Positions 19,164 to 30,330 are shown, counted from the first letter of the stretch. The stretch: DNA of 57,286 nucleotides from Lentzea pudingi (GCF_014646255.1 NZ_BMNC01000028.1:1-57286), one strand, 5' to 3'. Program-made: numbers and translations. The notes: generated from the letters alone by a model not told the origin.

Positions 19164-21470
19164 GCGGAGCACTCGGGACGTCGGTCGTCCGCGCCGACGC
19201 GGTCGCCAAGGTGACCGGCGCCGCGGCGTACGCGGCGGATCACGTCGAGTCCGGCGTGCTGCACGCCACGCTGACGACGAGCACGATCTCCGTCGGCAGC
19301 ATCACCAGCATCGATGTACGCGCGGCCGAGCAGGTGCCCGGCGTGCGGCTCGTCCTCACACACACCAGAACCTGGGTACCGGTGTCGGCTACGGGCAGTT
19401 CATGGTTCCGTTCGTCGGCGGGCAGTTCCAGTCGAGCTTCAACCCACTGGGCTCTGACGAGATCCGGTACGCCGGACAGATCGTCGCCCTCACGGTCGCG
19501 GACACCATACCGGCCGCCGAAGAGGCCGCCCACCTGGTCCAGGTGGGCTACAAACCCCGGTCGGCGGCGGTGATCTCGTTGGAACGTCGAGCGAGGTGGC
19601 CCGGAGACCACGGTGCTGTTCGGCGTCGAGGCAGGCGGCCCACCCCAGCGAGCTGCGCGGGTCCGAGGTCGTGATCGAGCAGGAGTACGGCACTTCGGTC
19701 AATCACCACAACCCGATCGGGCTGTACAACGTCACGGCGAGCTGGCGCGGCGGCGCGCTGGAGGTCCGGGTGCCCACCCAGTGGGTCTCGGGCGAACGCT
19801 ACGCCCTGGCCACGGTGCTCGGCCTCGCCGAAGAAAACGTCCGGGTCATCTGCCCGTACGTCGGTGGCGGGTTCGGCGGCAAGGCGTCGACCCTGTAGCA
19901 CACCGTGTTCGCCGCCGAGGCGGCCCGACGCCTGCAGGCGTCGGTCAAGCTGTTCGTCACGCGCCGGCAGATGTTCACCGTCGGCTCGTTCCGCCCGCAG
20001 TCCCGGCAGGTGGTCAGACTCGGCGCGCACCGGGATGGCCGGCTGACGCCTACCAGCACGAGATCGTGACGCAGTCGTCCAGGAGTGATCTCCTCGTGCT
20101 GCCGGGCACCGACAACACGAGCCGGATGTACGCCTACCCCAGCATCCTGACCCAGGAGAGCTCGGTGCCGGTGGACGTGAACAGTCCAGGCTTCATGCGT
20201 GGTCCGTTGGAGTACCCCCGAGCAGTTCGCTCTCAAGAGTGCGCTCGACGAACTCGCCATCGCGCTGGACATGGACCCAGTAGGCGCTGCGCCTGCGCAA
20301 CGAGCCGGACCGGGAACCCGTCCAGGGACTCCCCTGCAGCAGCAGGTCGCTCGTCGAGTGCTACCGGCGAGGCGCCGAGCTCTTCGGCTGGGACCGCCGC
20401 GACCACCGGCCGGGGTCCATGCGGGAACCCGACGGCGAGCTGCTCGGCTGGGGATGTGCGACGGCGAGCTATCCGGTGTTCGAGGGCAGCGTCTGCGACT
20501 GCCGGATGACCGTCGCGGCGGATGGCCGGGCGCATCTGGAGGTGGCAGCCCACAAGATCGGCACCGGCACGTACACCACGCTCGCGCAGATCGGCGCCGA
20601 CGCGATCGGCCTGCGCGTGACGGACGTGCGGGTGTCGCTCGGGGACAGCGATCTGCCGCGCGGGCTGGCGGTGGCCGGCTCGTCGACGACGGCCAGCATC
20701 GGGTCGGCGGTGCACATGACCGGGCTCGTTGCGCGAGAGCGGCTGGTCGCCGCGGCGGCCGACCACTTCGGCATGCCGACGGATGCCGTGGCGGGCATCG
20801 CGGTCGAGGACGGGATCGTGCGGGCGCCGGACGGCCGGCAGGCGCCGGTGGGCAGATCGTCGAACGGCTGCCAGGCGGCGTGCTCGTCGTCGAGGAGCGC
20901 TACCTGCCACCGAACCTGCCCACGGAGCTGGCGAAGGCGACCATCGACAAACACGCCATGAACTTCACGGGCCCGATCGGCCCGGAACACGTGTCGTTCA
21001 GTTATGGCGCCAACTTCGCGGAGGTCCGGGTAGACCCGCTCACCCGCCGCATCCGGCTCGGGCGCATGGTCGGGGTCTTCGCAGTAGGCAAGGTGATCAA
21101 CCCGCGGCTGACTCGCAGTCTGCTGATGGGCGGGATGATCTGGGGGGCGGGCCATGCCCTGCTGGAGAAGACTGTCATGGACCGCGGTCGAGCCAGATTC
21201 GTCAACACCGACCTGGCCGGCTACCACATCGCCACGAACGCGGACATCGCCGAGGTGGTCGTCGAAACCGTCGATGAGCGCGACGACAAGGTGAACCCGT
21301 TGGGCGCCAAGGGTGGCGTGGGCGAGATGGGCATCGTCGGCATGCCAGCGGCCATCGCGAACGCCGTCCACCACGCCACCGGCGTCCGCGTACGCCGAGC
21401 CCCCATCCTGATCGACGACCTGCTCACTGCACCCGAACTTCCGGTGGAACGGTGGCCCGGTATCGCCTGA
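19160..21470 (+). pseudogene. Molybdopterin subunit of a PaoABC-like aldehyde oxidoreductase, multiply broken
   Basis: The large catalytic subunit, which binds the molybdenum cofactor. Recognisable blocks in order are GTSVVRADAVAKVTGAAAYA, YGQFMVPFVGGQFQ, VICPYVGGGFGGKAS, HTVFAAEAARRLQ, a central region with HKIGTGTYTTLAQIG, and the C-terminal GAKGGVGEMGIVGMPAAI, which carries the catalytic Glu. At least five frameshifts are needed: near 19365 (an extra CA in a CA repeat), near 19590, 20045, 20220-20280 and 20865. A TAG at 19896 replaces the expected Trp after GGKASTL. The final 195 codons are open. The mixed indels and nonsense change argue for real decay. Confidence 0.83.
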
Positions 21471-22312
21471 TTGGGTCTCACGGCCGCGGCGGTGTCCGTT
21501 TGCCACAAGGCCACCGAGCCCAGTTCGACCAACTACGGACTTGAGGCGTGGCCGCACACCCTGCGTCCGGTATGAATCGCCGAACCGAGGAGAGGCATCG
21601 CCGCTGGCGCATCGTGCGACTCTTCTGGTGCGCCTTGCCGACGCCCGCCCAGGGTGCTGGGGTCGAGTTGCTTCTGCCCTGGACACGGTCTCAAGCACGA
21701 GATGGACAAGTACCGGTGATGCCGAGCGGGCCATCACCACCAGGTCAGGACGCCCTGGAAAGACTTGCCGGGACCAGCAGGCGGTGCGCGGTCGTCTGGC
21801 TCGGCAGCCCGATCTCGGGTGGGGAGCGAGGACACACGGCGAATCACTGGCCGGGTTGGTCGACCGGACAGCGGACCGAAGCAGCCCGGGGCGTCGACGG
21901 TGAGCTGGGCGAACACGTTCTGCACCGGGCGCTGATTCTCCTCGGCGCGCTCGATGCTCTCCGTTCGACAGTGGACAGGTTCGGTCGGCTGGTTCAGCAC
22001 TTTCTCCAATAGGCTCCGTCGTACCGTGGTCCAACGCACGACGTCACACGACATTATGGCATCGACTGCCGCGTGGAAACGGTGCTTGAATGTCGCCAGA
22101 GGAAAGTCTTGGCCGAAGGAGCAGCAACGGAGTTCCACAGGCTTCCTGCAACCCGGCCTTGCTGACGAGTCACCCTGTCTCAGGACGCTTGCGTCCAGTG
22201 CGGTGCTGGCTCTCCGCAGAACGAACCGGAAATCCGCACCTCGCTATTCCGGTGCCTCGACAGGTAGACCCGCAGGTCTCGACCCGTTTGATGGACATCT
22301 CGACAAGAGCAG
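21471..22312. other. 840 bp with no recognisable gene
   Basis: No motif I recognise on either strand. It lies between the 3' end of the pao-like pseudogenes and the convergent 3' end of the AfsR-type gene. Confidence 0.45.
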
Positions 22313-25300
22313 TCAGGGTGAGATGCCCCCGTCCGACGGCGGAGTGTTGATCGGGTGAGCGGCCACCAGCATGCCCTCCGTGACCTCGGACACCCTGCGA
22401 GACCCGATTTGAGCGTACAAGAACCTGGCTTCCCAGAGTTCACGCTCGGCGGTCTCTGTTTCCCCGGCTGCGTAGTCCACTCGGGCGAGTTCCTCCAAGG
22501 CCTGTCCTTGGCCGAGAACGTACTTGCAGTCACGGGCGATGCCGAGCGCCCGCAGAACCACAACCTTGGCCTGCCCCAGCTCTCCCCCAGCCCGCAGACA
22601 GCGGGCAAGTGTCACAAGCGCCCGGATCAGCGACAGCCGCCGCACCGGCTCCTCTGCTCGGGCAACGGCCTCCGCTGCGTGCACGGTCGCGGTTCGGACG
22701 TCACCGGCGTCCAGGGCCACAGCCGCAAGGCCGACAAGCGCGTCGCATTCCAGGTGGCGAGTAGCCGAGTCGCAAGCGACCCGGAATGCCTCCTCGTAGT
22801 GCGTACGGGCTCCGTCCAGATGACCGGAGCGGCGGAGGACCTCGGCGAGGGTCACTTTCGCGTTGGCCACATTCCGGCTGTCATGCTGCTCGGCCTTGGC
22901 CAGGTTGGCCACTGCGAGCCGTGCACCCTCCTCGTCGTTGCCCCGCTCCAACTGGCAGGACGCGAGCTCGTCACGCAGGCCGATCTCGGTGCGGTAATCC
23001 CCCTGCGCCTCAGCCTCGGCGACGGCTTCGGTCAACATCCTGGCGGCGTCGCTCAGGTTTCCGACGTGCTTGGCTATCACCGCGGTCACCCCGAGGGAGA
23101 GCAGGTCAGCAGGCTCCTCCGAGGTCGCGCGGAGCATGGCGCATTCATTCGCGGCCTGTTCCAGCTCGCCGAGCCCGAGCTGGGCGAGGACGAGGTTCTG
23201 CCGAGCCCGCCGTTCCAGACCGAGTTCACCCTGTGCCGCGTATCCCTCCACCGCGTCACGCAGATACTGAACGGACGCCTCGAGGTCCCCGCTGACTTGA
23301 GCGGTGACGCCCAGGTTGATCCGGGCCGCGTTCGCCGATGGCGAGCCGATCCGCTCATACACCTTGAGTGCGGCTGTCATGTCCTCGATGGCCGCGTCCG
23401 TGTCACCCGCGTAGTAGGAAAGCACGCCTCGGCTGTTCAGCATCGCAGCAATGGCCTCGTGGTCACCTGCCGCCTGCGCCGCCGGCAGGCCGGCGTTGAC
23501 GCAGGCGAGCCAGTCGGCCGTGTGCCCGCGCAGCGTGAAGTACCCGCGCAGCGCATCCGCCAGGTGGTAGGCCGATTCGTGCATTCCTCGCTCCGAGGCG
23601 TTGATCACGGCGGCGACCATCGATGCCCGGTCGCTGTCCATGTCGAACACAGTCGCCCGATCGACCACGACCGCGGTGACAGAAAGCGGTCGGGAGAGCC
23701 TGCTCAGCGAGACCAGGGGACCTGTCGCCGCATCCGCGACCGCGATGTAGTGATCGAGCAATCGCAGCCGAGCGTCGTTCCGGTCAGCTTCCGGCTCCTC
23801 CTCACTGCACCGGATGAGCGCGTAATTGCGGATGAGATCGTGGAGATGGTATCTGTGCGCGGATGTGCGCATGACCAGGCTGGACGCAGCCATCTGCTCC
23901 AGTCGAACGGCTGCGGCGTGCACGTCGATCGCGCAGAGCGCCGCGGTGGCCTGAGCGCTGAAGCTGGGGCCGGCGACCAGACTGAGGAGTCTGAGCATCT
24001 GCCTCTGCTCGACGGTCAACCACTGGTAGGACCAGTCGAATGCGGCGCTCAGGCTGGTCTGATCGTCGCCTGCCACTCTCAGCGCGAGTACGGTTTTCTG
24101 ATCACGCAATTGATCGAGGTAGTCTTCGATCTTGAGATCTGGACGCAGCACCAGATGCGCGCCCGCGACCCGCAACGCGAGCGCAAGACCGCCGCACAGG
24201 CCGACGAGTGAGACGACCGCTTGCTCCTCCCGGGCGACCCTGGCTTCCCCGATGACCTTCGCCAGCAACTCGCGTCCCTCGCCAGTGTCGAGCGCGTCGA
24301 GCGTGAACCGCTGGGCGCCCGGTGAAACAACCAGCCCAGCTAGCTCGTTTCGGCTCGTGACGATCACGGCGCTGCCGGCTGAACCCGGCAGCAGTGCGCG
24401 GACCTGAGTTTCGTCGCTCACGTTGTCCAGCAAGATCAGCACCTTCCGGCCGGAAAGCCGGGACCGGTATACCGCGACGAGATCGGTCAGGTTCAGCGGA
24501 ATCGCGTCGGACTCGACTCCCAACGCGCGCAGGAAGTGCCCGAGCACCTGTTCGGTCGTCAGCGGTGCAGCCTGGGCATACCCGCGGAGGTCGGCGTAGA
24601 GGTGACCTTCGTCGAAGGAACCGGCGACCGCGTGGGCAGCGTGCACCGCCAAGGTCGTCTTGCCGACACCCGCAACCCCGGAGACCACGACCAGGGGTAC
24701 TGAGGCCTCGACATCGACCATCGCACGCATTATCCCCACCAGCTCGCGGCGCCGTCCGACGAACCCGGTGCCTGCCGTCGGTAGTTGCCGCGGCTTGGTG
24801 TCGGCGCCGGCGAGACCCTCCGGTCCGATTGCCGATTCAGCCTCCCCGTCCGCCCCCGACTGCAGGATCTGCTGATAGGCAGCACTGAGTTCTGCTCCGG
24901 GGCCAACCCCGAGTTCGTCCGCGAGAAGGCGCACGACCTTGCGATAGGCGACTAGCGCCTCACCTTGGCGTCCTGCACCGTGCAGTGCTCGCATCGACAG
25001 CGTCCAGAATCGCTCCCGCAGCGGGTGGTCGTGGACGAGGCCCATCAACTCACCGACCACCTCGCCGTGCCTGCCCAGACTCAGGTCGACCTCGATACGG
25101 CGCTCGAGAGTTTGGAGGTACTGCTCCACCAGCTGAGGAATCTCATTGCGGTGCAACGGCTCCGAAGGCACATCGGCCAGCGGTAGCCGACTACGCCACA
25201 AACCGAGAGCGGCCCGCAGCAGTGTGGCCTCGGCCTCGGCATCGTCCGCCTCCGCGGATCGCTTCGAGCGCTCCACCAGTTCGATGAAACCGTCGAGGTC

Positions 25301-25600
25301 GAACCAATTTTTCGACACATCGATCCGATATCCACCTGGCTCCGTGCGGATGACCCCATCGGGCAGGAGATGCCGAAGGCGGTGGACGTACTTCTGCACA
25401 ACCCCCTTGGCGTCCGCGGGCGGCGTCCACCCCCACAACTTGTCGACCAACTCGTCGATGGACACCGTGCGGTTCCGGCGGAGCAGAAGCAGTGCCAGAA
25501 CCACACGCTGCTTCCCCGAGGCAATCCGGATCGGCCGGCCGCCGTGGCTGACCTCCAGCGGCCCAAGGATCTGGAACTGGATATCAGTCGCCACGAGCAC
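22313..25600 (-). CDS. AfsR/SARP-family regulator with NB-ARC ATPase and TPR domains
   Basis: A 1095-residue regulator of the AfsR type, the large class of Streptomyces antibiotic regulatory proteins. The N-terminal winged-helix DNA-binding domain covers about 1-95 (FQILGPLEVSHGGRPIRI; YVHRLRHLLPDG) and the bacterial transcriptional activation domain about 100-245. An NB-ARC ATPase follows at about 280-560, with the P-loop GVAGVGKTTLA at 308-318 and kinase-2 VLILLDN ending near 393. The C-terminal 500 residues are helical TPR-like repeats. All functional motifs are intact. The start is a GTG at 25600, with another GTG two codons in. No secondary-metabolite genes lie nearby, and its closest neighbour is the broken pao-like operon on the opposite strand, so the target is unknown. 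Confidence 0.93.
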   Translation of the reverse strand: MLVATDIQFQILGPLEVSHGGRPIRIASGKQRVVLALLLLRRNRTVSIDELVDKLWGWTPPADAKGVVQKYVHRLRHLLPDGVIRTEPGGYRIDVSKNWFDLDGFIELVERSKRSAEADDAEAEATLLRAALGLWRSRLPLADVPSEPLHRNEIPQLVEQYLQTLERRIEVDLSLGRHGEVVGELMGLVHDHPLRERFWTLSMRALHGAGRQGEALVAYRKVVRLLADELGVGPGAELSAAYQQILQSGADGEAESAIGPEGLAGADTKPRQLPTAGTGFVGRRRELVGIMRAMVDVEASVPLVVVSGVAGVGKTTLAVHAAHAVAGSFDEGHLYADLRGYAQAAPLTTEQVLGHFLRALGVESDAIPLNLTDLVAVYRSRLSGRKVLILLDNVSDETQVRALLPGSAGSAVIVTSRNELAGLVVSPGAQRFTLDALDTGEGRELLAKVIGEARVAREEQAVVSLVGLCGGLALALRVAGAHLVLRPDLKIEDYLDQLRDQKTVLALRVAGDDQTSLSAAFDWSYQWLTVEQRQMLRLLSLVAGPSFSAQATAALCAIDVHAAAVRLEQMAASSLVMRTSAHRYHLHDLIRNYALIRCSEEEPEADRNDARLRLLDHYIAVADAATGPLVSLSRLSRPLSVTAVVVDRATVFDMDSDRASMVAAVINASERGMHESAYHLADALRGYFTLRGHTADWLACVNAGLPAAQAAGDHEAIAAMLNSRGVLSYYAGDTDAAIEDMTAALKVYERIGSPSANAARINLGVTAQVSGDLEASVQYLRDAVEGYAAQGELGLERRARQNLVLAQLGLGELEQAANECAMLRATSEEPADLLSLGVTAVIAKHVGNLSDAARMLTEAVAEAEAQGDYRTEIGLRDELASCQLERGNDEEGARLAVANLAKAEQHDSRNVANAKVTLAEVLRRSGHLDGARTHYEEAFRVACDSATRHLECDALVGLAAVALDAGDVRTATVHAAEAVARAEEPVRRLSLIRALVTLARCLRAGGELGQAKVVVLRALGIARDCKYVLGQGQALEELARVDYAAGETETAERELWEARFLYAQIGSRRVSEVTEGMLVAAHPINTPPSDGGISP

Positions 25601-27048
25601 ACCGCCCCAAGGTCACTGTCCGCGCCTACCAGTGTGACCCCTAGGGGACACGACCTGCCGCCAACTTGATCTTGGAGGCGAGTGGTGGCTATCATGTTGG
25701 CGCTTGGTGAATCCGATTAGGACGACCACAAGGGACTATCGGAACACGAAGCCAGCACTTGAATTCACACCAACAGTCCAGCTCGCCTCCGAGCAGGGAT
25801 GCACTTTCGACTCCAACAGATCCATAGTGCATCGAAGCTTCTCTTGCGTCAAGCTGCCTGTCCTTGACAGATATGACTGTAGTCGCTTCTGGAACATCGC
25901 GCCCCGTAGTTAGTGATTTTGAGGGCCATCATTCCGCGTTGGACTCGTCGAGGTTCTCACGTGCCGCTCGGCGTCGAGTGCCAGACCGAAGACCCGAGCA
26001 CCCACGCCGGACGGATTGCACAGCGACCGGGTCAGGAGCACGTCCTCGGTCATCGCGGCGAGGCCTACTTCGGTGTCGTTCAGCAACGAGACGTCGGGAG
26101 GTGGCTCGACGCTCATCCGGATCATCATCATGGACGGTCGGCCTCATGGTCACCGATGCCCAACGCCGCGTGGTGCGGAGCCAACCCTTACTGCCTGTCG
26201 CGCCGAAGGCACCCAGACCGATGAACTCGACAGAGTCACCGCGCACGCTGTACACCGCCGCTTTGCCCGCGCTGACCCTGTCGCAGGTACGGCCGCGCGA
26301 GACCGGACCCCACTTCGACCTGCACGAACACCAGCTCTGCGGTCTCCTCGAAGCGGCAGCACCGTCTCGCCCAGAGCGAGAGTTCTGGTCGGGAGGCCGA
26401 GGTCGTGGACAGCATCGCCGCCCGTCCGCTCCTGATCCGAGAAGTTGCGGTGGATCGTACGATTGCCGAAGGACACCTGACCGCGGTCGCCGCGCTCGTT
26501 GGCGTCCTGTTGAGACCCGTCGGCGCCAGCGCGCCGGACGACGACAACCATGTCCAGCTGCGGCGCCTTCGTCAGAGACGCTGCACGCGGTCACGTTGAT
26601 GGTGCCCAAGACGACAAACGCGACAAGGATCTCTCGCAGCACGCCTCCCTGGGCCCACGCCTCAGACATCGCTCGCCTACTCGACCCGCTGCCCGATCAG
26701 GAAGTGATCAGCGCTGCCGCAGCTAAGTCCGGCCCGAACCAGCAGCACGAGTGAGTCAACGCCCATGGTCGCCACCACGAATCCGGCATCGATGGGCCGG
26801 ATCGCTGATCGGCGGGTACCCGTTGGGGAACTGCGGATCATGGTTTTCCAGAAAGTTGGTGTGTCCATGGCGGTGGCACTACCCCTGGCTGGTCAGAAGC
26901 GGCGCAGGGCGAGCTCGCCGGTGATCGCGCCACTGATCACCGCGTCGATGCGACCGCTCATCATCGAGTTGTCGTTCGGGTTGTCAGCGAAGGTGGACGA
27001 ACCCGAGTCCTCCGACGGCGAGACGTTCGGAGTCATACAGGCCGAGGC
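25601..27048. other. 1.4 kb with no clear gene, probably decayed coding DNA
   Basis: The first hundred bases should hold the AfsR-type promoter. From about 25.9 to 26.7 kb the minus strand has patches that look like coding sequence in alternating frames (for example VRGDSVEFIGLGAFG and REILVAFVVLGTINVTAC), but I cannot assign them to a family. The part next to 27049 is where the missing C-terminal third of the SMP-30-like pseudogene should be, and I cannot find it. Confidence 0.4.
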
Positions 27049-27801
27049 CTACCCATCGTGCGCTTCAAACTCGCGGAGCGTTCCCTTGATGCTCTGGCTC
27101 AGCGCGTTCGGTACGACGACGAGCGAGCCGATGTCATAGCGGACGGCGAACAGGTGACCATCGGGGTACCAGACGATGTCTTTCAGTCCGTCACTGGTCA
27201 GAGCAGCGAAGCGGGCGTCCTGGGCCAGCACCGATTTTCGGCCGTGCACGCCGACCTCAAAGATCTTCTCCGCTGTTGTGTCCGTGACGTGGGCGTTGCC
27301 CGCGGAGCGGAGCGCGAAGTCGTCCGCCACGTGCAGATCCGGCACTACAGCGAGGCCGGCCGAGCACAGGGTTCGGCCGGCCTTCAGGTCGAAGATCCTG
27401 AGCCCGGACTGGATGAACGGCGTCACCAGTGGACCGTGTGCCGACGCCGTGGTGTGCACGCGCCGCGAGCATCCGGTTCCGCTCAACGTCGACGTGCACG
27501 CCTGTCGCTGGCACGATTCTCGGCTCGCTCGCCAGCGTCTGGGTCCGTCCGTCGGTGCCGACGACCGACACCGTGCCGAGCCGCAGAAAATCGGCCAGGC
27601 GTGACTTCCGCGTCGGCCCCCAGGCAATCCCCTCCCGAGGTAGCGATGCCGCGCTGCCATTGACCACATCGGACAGGGCACCCGCCCGGAAACGCTGCGC
27701 CATTGCTGACTCGCCGATCCGCCGGCGGAAGCCAAGACAGCGCCAGCGGTCATGATCACGGCGAGCGTCGCCATCTTGCCAATCGAGTACCTCGAACGCA
27801 T
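27049..27801 (-). pseudogene. Decayed SMP-30/gluconolactonase-like secreted protein, paralogue of 30651-31655
   Basis: A broken relative of the intact beta-propeller gene at 30651. The signal peptide is readable (MATLAVIMTAGAVLASAG), then the frame shifts to GALSDVVNGSAASLPREGIAWG and TVSVVGTDGRTQTLASEPRI, then shifts back to GLRIFDLKAGRTL, VADDFALRSAGNAHVTDTT and DIVWYPDGHLFAVRYDIGSL. Each block aligns in order with the intact copy (SDVVNGTGAALHPEGVGW; TVSVVGADGRASTLVNEPRI; GIFDLKTGRTLH; NAYVTDTASDKIYKV). At least two frameshifts, and the C-terminal third is lost. It faces away from a decayed LysR gene, mirroring the arrangement around the intact copy. Confidence 0.8.
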
Positions 27802-27880
27802 GTATGCGCTCCTAGATCATCGAAGCTGGTGAACGCACACGATCACCGTGTGGTCCACAGTCGACCATCAGGGGCATCGA

Positions 27881-27920
27881 GGACGGAAAGACCGAAACGG
27901 TCACGTGTTATACAGCGCGG
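27881..27920. promoter_or_regulatory. Probable LysR-regulator binding region, copy A
   Basis: Between the divergent SMP-30-like and LysR pseudogenes the plus strand reads GGACGGAAAGACC, four bases, CGGTCA, then GT, TATA and CGCGG. The same pattern recurs on the minus strand at 30541-30578, upstream of the intact SMP-30-like gene. A weaker variant (GAAAAGACC and ATCCGTGT) precedes the intact LysR gene near 35850. Conservation between two decaying copies suggests a former regulator site. Confidence 0.5.
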
Positions 27921-27922
27921 GT

Positions 27923-28309
27923 ATGAATGATCTCGATGTTCGTGAACTGCGCCGCTTCGTGGCGGTTGGCGAGGAGCTCAACTACGAGCTGACCCACTGC
28001 GCCGACCTGGTCACACTGCCATTTCGCACCCTGGCCGAACGAAACCCCTCGAACAGGCCTGCTCGTCCGCTCAAGACATCACCAGCGCCGGCACGCCGTC
28101 CTCTGGCTCGACCGGCCCAGCAGTCAGTGAGACCGCCCGACTGCTGGAAGTCGTCTGCCTACCCGCTTGTGGATGCCAGCGCATGCGTTCTGTCGATTGT
28201 GCGGCGCGAGGGTAGCCCGCTCACCAGCTATGGGTTCGCCAACCCACTCACCCCGGCTCACTGTCGCGTTGCCTGGCCAAGATTGATGATCTTGGCGGCG
28301 ACCTGGTGA
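27923..28309 (+). pseudogene. LysR-family regulator remnant, N-terminal
   Basis: The frame begins MNDLDVRELRRFVAVGEELNY, nearly the same as the start of the intact LysR gene at 35812 (MTDLEVRELRYFIAVAEELNF), but it then lacks the helix-turn-helix continuation. Later patches (LVTLPFRTLAE) are compatible with internal LysR effector-domain sequence, implying large internal deletion. The effector domain is otherwise gone. It is divergent from the SMP-30-like pseudogene. Confidence 0.7.
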
Positions 28310-28415
28310 TCAGTATCGAGCAGGGAGAGCAAAAATGCTCGTATCTCGCCGGATCGTGGCCTCTTGGAGCGGTAAGCACATCGGGATCGGTCGGCGTTGA
28401 GCCTGTCGCTGGAGG

Positions 28416-29105
28416 TCACGTGTCACTGGGGACGGTGTGCTCGATCTCGCTAACGGGTTCGACCTCACGCCAGATGCTGAAGACCGTTGCGCGGCCGGCC
28501 CCGAGCTCATCCAGGCGGTAGCAGAGGACTGAGTCGCCATGCCTGGCGTCGGTGTTGACGAGACGCGCGAGTGGCACCAGGTCGGGATCGCGAACGTAGA
28601 TCCGCTGCTCGATCTCGTGCAGCGAGTCGGGTGAAACCGCCGGTCCACCTCGATCGAGGGGTACAGCCAGCTCCCAAGGTTGATTGCTGAAGTCCACCCG
28701 CAGGTCCAGCGTGAATGGCCCGGCCTCAGCGATCACGAAGAACTCCTCTGGGAACTCAACCCTGTAGCACTGGCGCAGGACCTCACGTGGGTTCAGACCC
28801 TCGTCGTGCAACGCCCGTGCCAAGCGGGCCATCGACGCATAATCGGCGCGCGACACCTCTGCCCGCAACCGCTCGATCGCGTTCGTCACCTCGACGAGGC
28901 TATCTGTCCTGAGCCACTCGATGTCCCCGGCGACCGCCAATCCGGCGCGTCGATCTTCGCGCCAATGACTCACGCGGTTCGCGTGACACGCCCGGATCAC
29001 TCGGCCATTGGCCCGATCCCCAAGGACGCACGCCGAGTTCGCCACCCCGTAGAACTCCAGCTCGCCAAAAGCCGCATCAACCACACCAAGGCGATCAAAC
29101 GACAA
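28416..29105 (-). CDS. Uncharacterised protein, possibly the 3' part of a longer broken gene
   Basis: An open frame of up to 229 codons with protein-like composition and codon use. Recognisable stretches include ELEFYGVANSACVLGD, IEWLRTDSLVEVTNAIERL and ALHDEGLNPREVLRQCYRVEF. It is acidic, has no signal peptide or membrane segment, and I do not know the family. The start given is a TTG and is weak. Coding-like sequence continues upstream in other frames (VVFAAGGAHDLVDETWDLAHF near 29.2 kb; LAEMGNSAVARSLIAHAVVDRL near 29.3 kb), so this may be the end of a frameshifted gene reaching to about 29.57 kb. It lies between two sets of remnants. Confidence 0.5.
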   Translation of the reverse strand: MSFDRLGVVDAAFGELEFYGVANSACVLGDRANGRVIRACHANRVSHWREDRRAGLAVAGDIEWLRTDSLVEVTNAIERLRAEVSRADYASMARLARALHDEGLNPREVLRQCYRVEFPEEFFVIAEAGPFTLDLRVDFSNQPWELAVPLDRGGPAVSPDSLHEIEQRIYVRDPDLVPLARLVNTDARHGDSVLCYRLDELGAGRATVFSIWREVEPVSEIEHTVPSDT

Positions 29106-29599
29106 ATGCTCAGCAGCGCCAGCCTCGCACCAGACACGGCAACCTCACGACACGCCCGATCGCCAAAGTGGGCCAGATCCCAAGTCTCGTCAACAAGGTC
29201 GTGCGCACCTCCTGCTGCAAATACGACGGCATCCGACACCCGCCCGAGGCGTCTCCCACACGCTCAACCTGTCTACAACGGCATGGGCGATCAGCGACCG
29301 CGCAACCGCGCTGTTCCCCATCTCTGCCAACTGTTTCTGCAAAGCCACTTGTGGCACTTCCCCGAGCAGCTCGGGCTCCGACGCTTGGAGATCACCGTGG
29401 CGTTCTCGCCGTGCGCGGCGGCGATCGACATGCTCAGCCCTGCCCTGTGGCCCGCACGCTGGAGTTGTCGTAGAACCCGTTCGAGCGCGTGCTCCTGTTG
29501 TTCCTCGATCATGTCGGGCCCACCGTCGGGTCACTTCGATCACAACGTTCGGACTAGAGCTGCCAATGCACACGTGGGCGGTGACTCAGGACGAAGTGC
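29106..29599. other. Possible decayed upstream part of the uncharacterised gene
   Basis: The minus strand has coding-like segments in alternating frames that could join to the gene ending at 28416. No domain is recognisable. Confidence 0.35.
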
Positions 29600-30330
29600 G
29601 TTTCAAGGTATTGGACCATAGCGGCCCAATACCTGGTGCACGCGTGCAGGCTCGCTGAGGACTGTCGCCGCGTACCGCGGCTCGATACCAGGTCCTGATC
29701 AGAGACTCGACGACAACATGCAGCTGGTACTTCCCGCCCTCCCCAGTCGTCGCCGGCTCACAACCCGAGAATGACGCGACGCCCGTCACACATGACCGCG
29801 AGCGTGACGTAGATCAGCAGGTTGACCACCTGCTAATCGCGGATCTTGACGTGGGGCGACGTCGCTGAAGATCACCGGCGACACCGGGGGCCAGACCAGT
29901 TCTGCCGTTCGACCACGCTCTCGATCACATTGTCAGTGATGGTGGAGATGGCTTGGAACGATACTTCGGCCTCCGTGATGCGCGCAAAGATCTCATCAGT
30001 CGTCAAACCCCTGACGGCTGACGGGATCAGGATCTCGTCCACACCGACCAAGCGATTCTGGCGCTTGGCGAGGACCTCGAGTTCGACGCTGGCGTCCTGT
30101 TCCCGAGGCAGGTCGATCTCGACCAGGTCTACAACGGCGAGCACGGTCTTGGACTGAGGGCCGTCGCGCGAGTTGCCAGTCCCGCGGCCGGACGGGTTGT
30201 GCCGGTCGTAGCCGAGGTGGTTGGTCATCTCACCCACCAGGGCCAGCTCGGTCAGCTGCGGCCCGATTGCCCCAGCGCTGCTCACCAGCCGCGCGACGAG
30301 CTGTCCGTTCAGGCCGACTAGCAGGATTCG
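29600..30330 (-). pseudogene. IS256-family (mutator-type) transposase remnant
   Basis: The best-preserved block reads MTNHLGYDRHNPSGRGTGNS, then SKTVLAVVDLVEIDLPREQDA, then KRQNRLVGVDEILI, RGLTTDEIFARI and ISTITDNVIE. These match the N-terminal region of IS256-type mutator transposases in order. After a frameshift near 29880, VNLLIYVTLAVMCDGRRVIL follows, equivalent to the stretch after the first catalytic Asp. The rest of the DDE domain is scrambled or missing. It lies where a LysR gene divergent from the intact SMP-30-like gene would be expected. Confidence 0.78.

Noticed and set aside
22355..24211. 618-codon plus-strand frame inside the AfsR-type gene
   Set aside because: It is antisense to the TPR and NB-ARC region of an intact gene and shows no domain of its own.
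22313..25600. AfsR-type and StrR-type regulators as signs of an antibiotic gene cluster
   Set aside because: No polyketide, peptide, glycosyltransferase or other biosynthetic genes occur anywhere in the window.
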